From contig CADCBB010000010.1 in assembly GCA_902799555.1 (NCBI GenBank), positions 1 through 55,060 on the forward strand: a stretch of 55,060 nt of DNA, in the 5' to 3' direction. Source of the stretch: an uncultured Bacteroidales bacterium. Its GTDB lineage: Bacteria; Bacteroidota; Bacteroidia; Bacteroidales; Paludibacteraceae. The notes beneath the pieces are model-generated. The model saw only the letters and a list, made by a program, of their open reading frames with translations. It had not been told where the DNA came from and searched no databases. Of this stretch, positions 1 to 6,234 are shown one piece after another. The stretch's first letter is position 1. Every line of letters begins with the position of its first letter. The translations under genes were made by a program, and so were the position numbers.

Positions 1-7
1 GCTTCAT
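1..7 (-). CDS. Start of a gene running off the left edge
   Basis: An ATG on the minus strand (positions 7-5) is preceded by a strong Shine-Dalgarno AAGGAGG at positions 15-21. It sits just downstream of the stop of the next minus-strand gene. Only the first codons (Met-Lys) are in the window, so no function can be given. The position suggests the next gene of the left small-protein island. Confidence 0.5.
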
Positions 8-21
8 AGCCTACCTCCTTT

Positions 22-429
22 TTAGTTGCCGTGCTCTTGGTCGTAGGCTTGACCTTCGACCATCCAATACCAGGCCTTGAGGGTCTTCTTACCTCCGGCA
101 AGATCCTTCTGCGCCATGAACGCCGCCTCATCCTCGGTGACGCGCATCAGATCAGCCTTGCGGGTCTTGATCGCAGCTGCGACAGCAGTGAAGCGAGCGC
201 GAACTGCGAGCTCCTTGCTGGTCGGCTGGGAGGAGCGGGAGACGGCACTCAGACCTCGGATGTACAGACGTGAGCAGTCGGGGCTCGTGGTGGGTGCTAC
301 ACGGTGGGTAGCGAGAACCATCTTCTGGTCCGCTGCGTGCGGCGATTTCTTGTTGATCTTCGTGAGCGCACCGCTCACCGTTTTGATTGCATCAGCATAT
401 TCTACTTTTGCCATTTCGCTGCTGACCAT
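22..429 (-). CDS. Small phage-like island protein, MAxVxY family
   Basis: I do not recognise a named family. The 135-residue protein has a short Met-Ala-Lys-Val-Glu-Tyr start, an early Val-Ser-Gly, then a basic, Thr/Arg-rich middle with RLYIRG and an ELAVRARF stretch. The same order of features occurs in the right-end protein at 53208-53555 and in the fragment at 55020, so these look like paralogues. The start at 429 is chosen because GGAGG lies 6-7 nt upstream; the family start may instead be the Met five codons further in. It resembles small proteins often seen in Bacteroidales prophage-like regions, which is inference. Confidence 0.75.
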   Translation of the reverse strand: MVSSEMAKVEYADAIKTVSGALTKINKKSPHAADQKMVLATHRVAPTTSPDCSRLYIRGLSAVSRSSQPTSKELAVRARFTAVAAAIKTRKADLMRVTEDEAAFMAQKDLAGGKKTLKAWYWMVEGQAYDQEHGN

Positions 430-477
430 GTTTCACCTCCGGTCAGCGTAGAGGGGTTAAGGGTTAGGTTTAATGGT

Positions 478-681
478 TTAATTTTGTTTTACATCGGTAT
501 CAGACCCGAAAATGGATCGAGAATGGACCGATGATGGATCGATAATGGAAGGTAAATCCGTGCATTTTTTGTCTGCCCGACGGACATATTGTTTGCCATT
601 TCGGGTGTAGAAGATGCAGTTACCCATTTTGCCGGAGATAGATGCTATCCCGAGGCCTTTTAAAAATCTGACTTGAGCCAT
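478..681 (-). CDS. Small island protein, related N-terminus
   Basis: A 67-residue protein beginning MAQVRFLKGLG, followed by ISGKMGNCIFYTRNGKQYVRR. This start matches the pattern of phage-like proteins of the form MAxVxF...GkxGnxxFxxRnGxxxxR, but the long C-terminal part is missing. The last third is encoded by an imperfect tandem tract (509-549, units like AATGGATCGAG), giving a Ser/Ile/Asp-rich tail. The tail could be a remnant of a longer gene. A -7 promoter box lies about 25 nt upstream. No enzymatic motif is visible. Confidence 0.6.
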   Translation of the reverse strand: MAQVRFLKGLGIASISGKMGNCIFYTRNGKQYVRRADKKCTDLPSIIDPSSVHSRSIFGSDTDVKQN

Positions 682-704
682 ATTGTGTAAAGTGAAATCC
701 GGTG

Positions 705-712
705 CAAAGATA
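705..712 (-). promoter_or_regulatory. -7 promoter box upstream of the 681-478 gene
   Basis: Read on the minus strand this is TATCTTTG followed by CA, matching the Bacteroidetes -7 box TANNTTTG. I see no good TTTGCATAT partner 24 nt upstream, so this may be a weak or internal promoter of the left island. Confidence 0.5.
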
Positions 713-722
713 CATACAAAAC

Positions 723-1016
723 CTACTTTAGTGTTCCATCGGGAGTGAAAAATTTTTCACAAAAATCAAATTTTCTTCGTTTTTGTGCCTCTCGGTAGAA
801 GCAAACAAAGATGTAATGAAACCGTTTGGGCTTTAGCTGATGCTTCTCTTCTACCTGTTTTCTCGCTTCCCGCGCAGACAAACCTTTGTCCCGGGCAAGG
901 AAATAGTCATCTACCACAGCTTGATTTCTTACTTCAATCTCATGCCTTTTCTTCGACATGCGGAAGTCGTTCGGATCTCGTACCAAGTACGGTACGTCAT
1001 ATAAAGGATAAGACAT
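723..1016 (-). CDS. Hypothetical basic island protein
   Basis: No family recognised. The 97-residue product is highly charged, with MSKKRHEIEVRNQAVVDDYF near residue 20 and then a helix-rich segment with GLSAREARKQVEEKH. This looks like a small helical nucleic-acid-associated or phage regulatory protein, but no helix-turn-helix can be firmly drawn. It sits 12 nt downstream of the next island gene in the same direction, so they are probably co-transcribed. Confidence 0.6.
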   Translation of the reverse strand: MSYPLYDVPYLVRDPNDFRMSKKRHEIEVRNQAVVDDYFLARDKGLSAREARKQVEEKHQLKPKRFHYIFVCFYREAQKRRKFDFCEKFFTPDGTLK

Positions 1017-1028
1017 AATGTGTAATGT

Positions 1029-1352
1029 TTAATGTTTGATGTAGATTGTTTTTTGTTTCTCAGGGAGGAATACGCGCCGCCAACCGTCCCGTTCTTCGGT
1101 CGTGCCGAATTTGGTGTAGTAGTCGTTGAAGGAAAGAGTCTGCGGCTTGGGCGGCTGACTAAACCGTCGAATGGCAAACAAAGGATTATAATCGACAAAG
1201 AGAGATTCTTTCTTTCTATCTCGTATCGTGCGGTAGATAGACCGTTGTTGTTCGAGCGTAAACGTCTCCCATAGTCGCAGACATTGATTCCTTACCGGTT
1301 CGTATTCTTTCTTTGGTTCTAATAACTCCCAGAGGTATTCAAAGGATGTCAT
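1029..1352 (-). CDS. Hypothetical island protein (NPLFAI type)
   Basis: A 107-residue protein of unknown function. Its pattern, a helical N-terminus ending in TLEQQRSIYRTIRDRK followed by a YNPLFAI turn and a basic C-terminus, is echoed by the right-island protein at 53029 region (52730-53110), which has LEDQRKLYLYLLYRK followed by TPYEIINN. The match is at the level of layout and a few residues, so common ancestry is inferred. It occupies the same relative place in both islands, downstream of the HNH gene and upstream of the MAxVxF genes. Confidence 0.6.
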   Translation of the reverse strand: MTSFEYLWELLEPKKEYEPVRNQCLRLWETFTLEQQRSIYRTIRDRKKESLFVDYNPLFAIRRFSQPPKPQTLSFNDYYTKFGTTEERDGWRRVFLPEKQKTIYIKH

Positions 1353-1373
1353 AGAAAGAAAGAATTTTTTCTT

Positions 1374-1847
1374 TTAATTTTCTTTGTTACTTTCTTTTAT
1401 CGCTTTCTTTTTAAGCACTTTAAAGGTATAGCTGATGCTATCCGGTACACGCTTCGGGTGCTGCAAGCGCCACGACTTGAGCAGACCCTTCATCTCGCTT
1501 GTCAGCGCCGAGACGGAAGCCTTCAAGCCTTTCTGCTCCTCTGCTTTCGCACGCCATTGAGCGGCAATAGCATCGTTGTACTGCGCCTTCTTCTCGGCGA
1601 AGTCGAAGGTCTCATCTACCTGCAACTGGTAGAACTTACCCTTGTGCTCAAACTCGCTACCGACAACACCTTGCTCAGCCATCAGTTTTTGCGCTAACTC
1701 CACCGCGTCCGGCTTGATCTCTGCCATGCGTTCTTTGCAAGCGTCGATGAGTTCCGACAGTGCCCGACTCTCCTCGATAGCATCAACATGGTTCAATACT
1801 GCGTCATTTGCGTTAATAAACGCTTGTGTGAATTCTATAGTTTTCAT
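1374..1847 (-). CDS. Hypothetical coiled-coil island protein
   Basis: A 157-residue, Lys/Glu/Ala-rich protein. The first half is predicted helical. The middle has FEHKGKFYQLQVDETFDF, a beta-rich patch, and then a second helical stretch. The C-terminus ends in SYTFKVLKKKAIKESNKEN. No catalytic motif is visible and I do not recognise the family. The coiled character loosely recalls phage host-nuclease-inhibitor or recombination accessory proteins, but that is only a suggestion. No counterpart is visible in the right island. Confidence 0.6.
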   Translation of the reverse strand: MKTIEFTQAFINANDAVLNHVDAIEESRALSELIDACKERMAEIKPDAVELAQKLMAEQGVVGSEFEHKGKFYQLQVDETFDFAEKKAQYNDAIAAQWRAKAEEQKGLKASVSALTSEMKGLLKSWRLQHPKRVPDSISYTFKVLKKKAIKESNKEN

Positions 1848-1865
1848 AATTTTTTCTTCTTTTGC

Positions 1866-1964
1866 GCGGGATTTAATCCCGCAGTTAATACTTTGTTTAT
1901 TGTCGCCGGATTGTATCCGGCATTGTAGTTTTTCTTCGTCAATTAGCCCGACATCTGATGTCGG
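1866..1964. repeat. Three 17-nt perfect hairpins, 7-bp stem and 3-nt loop
   Basis: The gap between the HNH gene and the 1847 gene holds GCGGGATTTAATCCCGC (1866-1882), GCCGGATTGTATCCGGC (1905-1921) and CCGACATCTGATGTCGG (1948-1964). All three have a perfect 7-bp stem closed by an A-T pair and a 3-nt loop, but different stem sequences. A hairpin of exactly this geometry lies at 53126-53142 in the right island. None has a T-run, so they are not ordinary terminators. Confidence 0.8.
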
Positions 1965-1965
1965 T

Positions 1966-2589
1966 TTACATCTCCATGTGATGCGTCATCTCGTATTCCA
2001 TCTGCTCGTTAGGATCACCCACCGTGAACTTAGGTCCAACCAGCAGTTGGAGCAGTTCCTTTCTGGACAATCTTGCGTACGATGATTGGGAATGTTCCGC
2101 CTTATACGCGGCCATGCGCTCAAAGTATTCCAATAGGACTGCCTGCGCGAACATCGTCGGGTCAATCTTCTTGTGACGCAACTTGCGTAAGAAGCCGCCG
2201 TCACGATGATTGAGCCATGCAGGAACGATACGGAGGTTACGGACAGCAGCATCGAACTTGTTGCCGTCAATGTGATCTACTTGCCATCCTTTGGGGATAC
2301 CGCCAATCCACGCACGCGCTACTATCACATGAATAGTGATCGTCGTGTTACCGCGCCATATAAGCGGGTACTGCGAGTGGCGGTTGGGTCTGCGCACGAT
2401 AGGTGTGCAGCCGCACGGATGTTGTTGGGTCCAATTGCCGTTGGCATCTTTCCGGAAGATCTGCCCGGTTTCAAACGTGGCCCATAGTTGGGATGCAGCA
2501 TCGTACGCGACGAGTGTGCCATCCGGTAGGCTATCCACAGTCGGAACAAACTCCGGATTCGGATAGCTCAGATAATTTTTCTTTGCCAT
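1966..2589 (-). CDS. HNH endonuclease-like protein
   Basis: The central motif IPKGWQVDHIDGNKFDAAVRNLRIVP is an HNH_3-type metal-finger signature: Asp-His-Ile-Asp-Gly-Asn, then Asn-Leu-Arg, then an Asn-His in WLNHRDGG. The N-terminal 90 residues carry Trp-rich beta strands that may bind the target. The start at 2589 (MAKKNYLSYP) is preferred to the upstream one at 2625 because it follows an A/T-rich leader and a promoter at 2691-2722. The right-island protein at 51663-52208 shares the HNH core and the following GGFLRKLR stretch, so the two are homologues. The role could be homing, DNA packaging or island mobility; the sequence does not decide. Confidence 0.8.
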   Translation of the reverse strand: MAKKNYLSYPNPEFVPTVDSLPDGTLVAYDAASQLWATFETGQIFRKDANGNWTQQHPCGCTPIVRRPNRHSQYPLIWRGNTTITIHVIVARAWIGGIPKGWQVDHIDGNKFDAAVRNLRIVPAWLNHRDGGFLRKLRHKKIDPTMFAQAVLLEYFERMAAYKAEHSQSSYARLSRKELLQLLVGPKFTVGDPNEQMEYEMTHHMEM

Positions 2590-2625
2590 AACTTTAATGT
2601 TTTTTTTAGGCGTTATTAAAGTCAT

Positions 2626-2680
2626 GACAGCGCTGTCCGCCGGTGCGAGTTTAACGCGGTACCATTCTCGCTATCCGGCG
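2626..2680 (-). promoter_or_regulatory. Structured leader of the left island
   Basis: Between promoter and HNH start there is a perfect 12-bp palindrome GACAGCGCTGTC (2626-2637). Next to it is a stem-loop: CGCCGG (2638-2643) pairs with CCGGCG (2675-2680), and inside it GCGAG (2645-2649) pairs with CTCGC (2667-2671). This could be an operator or an RNA control element. Confidence 0.55.
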
Positions 2681-2690
2681 TTTGACGGTG

Positions 2691-2722
2691 CAAAATTACT
2701 GCTTTTCCGGGATATGAACAAA
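2691..2722 (-). promoter_or_regulatory. Promoter for the left island
   Basis: On the minus strand: TTTGTTCATATC at 2722-2711, 12 nt, then TAATTTTG at 2698-2691, followed by CA. This matches the spacing and sequence of the other promoters in the window. Confidence 0.75.
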
Positions 2723-2925
2723 CTTTCGTCTTTATTTGTAAAATGCTCAAAATCAGCACTTTCTAAATTGTAAAGACCAAGTATTAAACCACAATGAAAA
2801 CAATCTAAACCGAAATGACTTTTCGATTTAGAAAACCATTTAAAACTAAATTGCTTAACCCTAAAACTAAATCAGAAAACTAAATCCAAATCGCTTTTAC
2901 GATTTAGAAACCAGCCATCAGGGCA
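2723..2925. other. A/T-rich non-coding gap with a direct repeat
   Basis: No gene is seen here. Two similar blocks about 75 nt apart, around 2812-2838 and 2887-2912, share CGATTTAGAAA and a preceding CTTTT; between them the string AAACTAAA recurs. The gap separates the left island from the Fic operon, so it may hold a boundary or attachment sequence, but no partner copy is visible. Confidence 0.4.
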
Positions 2926-2966
2926 CAAAAAAAATGCAAGAATTTAGAATTTTCTTGCACTTTTTT
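2926..2966 (-). terminator. Terminator after the Fic operon
   Basis: TGCAAGAA (2935-2942) pairs with TTCTTGCA (2952-2959), with a 9-nt loop. On the minus strand the stem is followed by a run of eight or more T; on the plus strand it is followed by six T, so it could work both ways. Confidence 0.75.
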
Positions 2967-2982
2967 CATCTCAAACCACCGT

Positions 2983-4152
2983 TCAAGCGATTTTCTCCCA
3001 TTTTTCGACCAATTTCACATAGTCCACATCGCGCTTTGTGAGTTCGTTTTTCTGTTGATTGACTGCTGGATTTTTCGGCACAGAAAGTTGCCCACCGGCA
3101 TCCTGATATGTCTTCGTGAAATACGCCACAAATCCCTTATCCTCATGCGGCTTGCACCACAGCATCAGACATGCGATATATTTGGCAGGCAGCGTCTTGC
3201 GCGTATAATCTTCCGGCAGATACGCATCGAAGTTCTGTATAATAGCCCGCACACGCCTGATATATTCACGGTCGTACCCATCGAATAACCACAACTCTTG
3301 CGCAGTGAACTCACCTCTCCGCGCTTCCTCGACAATCTCTTTGGAAGCCAGTGCGGTTGTAGCCGCCTCGGTCAAGTTGTGGAAACCCCGCTTTGCAAAC
3401 TGTTTTTCATCTTTGGATTCATTCCGCATCTTGATAGCAGGGTTATTCTCCGCCAAGAAATCCCGCGATTCGAGATTGATGGCATTGAGCATATCCTTGA
3501 TTTTGGCGCGATGCTCGTCCTTGAAGATGTGGTAGCGCTCCAAACACTCATCCGGATTTTGACGTATCCGCTCTTCTTCCTCCAAGATATCCTCGCACAA
3601 ATCAAAACTCTTGCCCATATAGTCCATGAACCGCTTCATGGCTTCGTATAACTCCCGCACTTCCGGTGTGAACTCATCAATATCGAATAGCGGTAGCGTA
3701 TAATCCTGCCCGCCCATAGTCGAATGCGAGTACAGATCCATGGTCTGGTTCTCAGCATGTGCCGCTCGTCGTGCAGCTTTGTTCTGAGGCGCGAACTGCC
3801 GATATATCTCTACCATCTTGGACGTACCTGAATGCATCTTGCGTAGCAGCGTCATCGCGCTGGAAAAATACTGATTGTTTCGTGTCGCAAACTTCTCATT
3901 GAACGTCTTGCCAAACTCCTCCAACACCAGATATTCCTCTTCCAGTTTATCAGTAATCTCATTCAGTTCATTGCGCATATGCACAATCTTTCCCTTGCCC
4001 AATGGCTTACCCATTAACGCAGCCAAGAAACGGTCTTGATTAAAACCGTCCACCAAACCCGCCACATATTGCAGGTTCTCCAGTGTCTCTATTTGGCTCC
4101 AATAATAAGGCATGTGGTATTTTAAACGGAAGGAGTAATGATTACGCGCCAT
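2983..4152 (-). CDS. Unknown 389-residue protein coupled to Fic
   Basis: No family recognised. The protein is soluble and mostly helical, with charged stretches such as MRNELNEITDKLEEEYLVLE near residue 60 and a C-terminal segment with LPAKYIACLMLWCKPHED. No known catalytic motif or membrane span is seen. The start at 4152 overlaps the fic stop by 31 nt. A second Met at 4113 (MPYYWSQIE) begins 8 nt after the fic stop and is equally plausible. Strict coupling to fic suggests a partner, regulator or target of the Fic enzyme, which is inference. Confidence 0.65.
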   Translation of the reverse strand: MARNHYSFRLKYHMPYYWSQIETLENLQYVAGLVDGFNQDRFLAALMGKPLGKGKIVHMRNELNEITDKLEEEYLVLEEFGKTFNEKFATRNNQYFSSAMTLLRKMHSGTSKMVEIYRQFAPQNKAARRAAHAENQTMDLYSHSTMGGQDYTLPLFDIDEFTPEVRELYEAMKRFMDYMGKSFDLCEDILEEEERIRQNPDECLERYHIFKDEHRAKIKDMLNAINLESRDFLAENNPAIKMRNESKDEKQFAKRGFHNLTEAATTALASKEIVEEARRGEFTAQELWLFDGYDREYIRRVRAIIQNFDAYLPEDYTRKTLPAKYIACLMLWCKPHEDKGFVAYFTKTYQDAGGQLSVPKNPAVNQQKNELTKRDVDYVKLVEKWEKIA

Positions 4153-5195
4153 GAACCGTCCTTCGTGTTTCGCTCTACATAGTTTTTCTCGGTCAGTTGC
4201 CCAACCAACTTACGTACGGCTGTCAGGCTGATACCTAACTCATCCCGCATATCCTCTTGCGTCAATGCCGGTCGCGTCTGCATCATCCGAAGAATCTTCG
4301 CGTAGTTCGGTGTGCGGAACTCAATCATTTCTCCGTCATACCACCATACATTCTCATCCTTGTGCGTCACAAACAGGTAGTCATGATATATCTCGTTGGC
4401 AACTATCCCTTGGAAATACTGCACAAACGGCGCAATATCATTGATAGTGGCATGCGCACCGTCACTCGGCACTTTGCCCACAATCAGATCTGCCTGATGC
4501 AACGCTTCTAAATAGTCCTGTTTCTTGCGGCTGCGAACCACAATCATCGGCAGTCCGTGGCGCGACAGGATGAAGTTCACCATCAGGCGTGCAATACGAC
4601 CGTTACCGTCCTCAAACGGGTGAATACGGATGTATCGATAATGAAACAACGCCGCCAACTCAATCGGAGACAACCGACCGGCTTCCTCCTCGGAGTTGTA
4701 CCAAGTAACGAGGTCTGCCATTAACGCAGCTGTCTCTTCCGGAGCAGCGTACTCAAAGCGGTCGCCATAACGAGTGATAACGCTATTCGGACGCGTTTTA
4801 TATTGTCCCGCATGGATCGTGTAACTGGTCTGCACACCGTTGGGCAACTCGCGATAAACCGTATAATCCTCGCGCAGAAGCGTTTGATGCAACGTGCGGA
4901 TAAAGTTCTGCGTCAACGGCATATCCTTTATCTTTGCCTCCTCAGTCATCATCTTCAATCCTACATTGCTGGCGGTCATCTCCTGCACATCACGAACGGT
5001 CGCTTCACCTACAACCTTTCCGAACAAAAGCAATATCTCCGTCTGACCATAGGTCAGAGTGTTTCCCTCGATATGGTTGCTGTTGTAGTTGTAGTCGATA
5101 GTAAACCGACGACTCAGACGCTCTCGATCTTTATCAGAAATCGGTTGGATGCCTTGCCAAGCTTGCAACGCCTTCTTTACGCTAACCTGTTTCAT
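4122..5195 (-). CDS. Fic family protein (AMPylator) with C-terminal winged helix
   Basis: Fic enzymes usually transfer AMP to a protein hydroxyl. The core motif HPFEDGNGRIARL lies at residues 192-204 and fits HPFxDGNGRxxR. An N-terminal inhibitory helix motif S39-N-H-I-E43-G44 fits (S/T)xxxE(G/N), so this is a self-inhibited class II Fic protein. From about residue 290 onward there is a winged-helix-like segment (TQEDMRDELGISLTAVRKL) that could bind DNA. Two matching 18-bp inverted repeats lie in its leader, which fits autoregulation. It is the first gene of a two-gene operon. Confidence 0.9.
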   Translation of the reverse strand: MKQVSVKKALQAWQGIQPISDKDRERLSRRFTIDYNYNSNHIEGNTLTYGQTEILLLFGKVVGEATVRDVQEMTASNVGLKMMTEEAKIKDMPLTQNFIRTLHQTLLREDYTVYRELPNGVQTSYTIHAGQYKTRPNSVITRYGDRFEYAAPEETAALMADLVTWYNSEEEAGRLSPIELAALFHYRYIRIHPFEDGNGRIARLMVNFILSRHGLPMIVVRSRKKQDYLEALHQADLIVGKVPSDGAHATINDIAPFVQYFQGIVANEIYHDYLFVTHKDENVWWYDGEMIEFRTPNYAKILRMMQTRPALTQEDMRDELGISLTAVRKLVGQLTEKNYVERNTKDGSWRVIITPSV

Positions 5196-5220
5196 ATATC
5201 TTAATTATTTTTGCTTAAAT

Positions 5221-5304
5221 GGTTATTGTTGTGTAACCTTTTAATTTATTTTCAAAATGCCAATTCATCAACACTTTATTCTGTAAGGTTACTTTCGTGT
5301 AACC
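5221..5304 (-). promoter_or_regulatory. Two 18-bp operators in the fic leader
   Basis: GGTTATTGTTGTGTAACC (5221-5238) and GGTTACTTTCGTGTAACC (5287-5304) are identical at 15 of 18 positions. Each is an inverted repeat GGTTAC-N6-GTAACC, the first with one mismatch. One lies just downstream of the expected transcription start, the other about 25 nt before the fic start codon. Confidence 0.75.
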
Positions 5305-5313
5305 CAAAACGGC

Positions 5314-5347
5314 TGCAAAGATACTGCTTTTTTCTGATATATACAAG
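5314..5347 (-). promoter_or_regulatory. fic promoter
   Basis: Minus strand: CTTGTATATATC (5347-5336), 12 nt, TATCTTTG (5323-5316), then CA. Confidence 0.8.
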
Positions 5348-5454
5348 TTTTTCTTTCATTTTATTCGTTTTTAGCATCATTTTTTGCAATTTTATACATA
5401 ATTATGCAAAATTTATGCGAAAATCCACATTTTTATAGAAACAATGCAAATAAA

Positions 5455-5486
5455 TTTGCATATCTCAGAATTTTTTTGTACCTTTG
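5455..5486 (+). promoter_or_regulatory. hypB promoter
   Basis: TTTGCATATCTC (5455-5466), 12 nt, TACCTTTG (5479-5486), then CA, about 34 nt before the hypB ATG. Confidence 0.85.
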
Positions 5487-5519
5487 CAGTCGATTTCGAA
5501 ATAAGTAGAAATTTATACC

Positions 5520-6191
5520 ATGGAAAACGTTAAAATTATCGAGATTAAGAAGAGTGTCTTCGAGAATAACGACCGTGCGGCGGATGAATTGCGCGGGGAG
5601 TTGAAGACCAAGGGCGTGTTTCTGCTCAATCTGATGTCTTCGCCCGGAAGCGGCAAGACGACTACCCTCATTCAGACCATCAATCGTCTTAAAGACAAAA
5701 TCCGTATTGCCGTCATGGAAGCGGATATCGACAGCGATGTCGATGCGATCAAGATTAAGGAAGCCACCGGCGTGGAGTCCATTCAGTTGCATACCGGCGG
5801 TATGTGCCATCTGGACGCGGAGATGACCGAACAGGGTCTGAATAACGTGTCTATGGAGCAAGCGGACTTAGTCATTCTGGAGAACGTGGGCAATCTCGTG
5901 TGCCCTGCGGAGTTTGACACCGGTGCCGTGAAGAACGCGATGATTCTCTCCGTGCCGGAAGGACATGACAAACCGCTCAAGTATCCGTTGATGTTCTCCA
6001 TCTGCGATGTGGTGGTAATCAATAAGATAGATGTACTGCCGTATTTCGATTTCGATATGGAGAAATGCAAGGAGTACATCCATATGCGTAACCCGAAAGC
6101 GACCGTCATACCTATCTGCGCCAAAACAGGAGAAGGCGTGGAAGTTTTTGCCGAATGGCTGCTTAATGAGGTTTCCGAGTGGAAACGTTAA
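5520..6191 (+). CDS. hypB: Nickel incorporation GTPase HypB
   Basis: HypB is the SIMIBI-class GTPase that delivers nickel, with HypA, to NiFe hydrogenase or other nickel enzymes. The P-loop SSPGSGKTTTL is at residues 40-50, and the conserved TGGMCHLDAEM carries the nickel/zinc site Cys-His near residue 95. An NKIDVLP G4 motif follows. The length of 223 residues is normal for the family, and there is no His-rich N-terminal nickel store. It is first in a run with an oxidoreductase, hypA and two membrane proteins. No hydrogenase subunit is present in the window, so the client enzyme is unknown. Confidence 0.95.
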   Translation: MENVKIIEIKKSVFENNDRAADELRGELKTKGVFLLNLMSSPGSGKTTTLIQTINRLKDKIRIAVMEADIDSDVDAIKIKEATGVESIQLHTGGMCHLDAEMTEQGLNNVSMEQADLVILENVGNLVCPAEFDTGAVKNAMILSVPEGHDKPLKYPLMFSICDVVVINKIDVLPYFDFDMEKCKEYIHMRNPKATVIPICAKTGEGVEVFAEWLLNEVSEWKR

Positions 6192-6234
6192 ATTGTTAAG
6201 CTGTTAAATTGTTAAATCGTTAAATCGTTATATC
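6187..6234 (+). repeat. Short tandem tract between hypB and the oxidoreductase
   Basis: Units of the form GTTAAATT/GTTAAATC are repeated up to the next ATG, beginning inside the last codon of hypB. One of the many A/T-rich tandem linkers in this window. Confidence 0.8.

Noticed and set aside
509-549. Tandem ATGGATCGA-like tract as an operator
   Set aside because: It lies inside the coding region of the 478-681 gene near its 3' end, away from any promoter.
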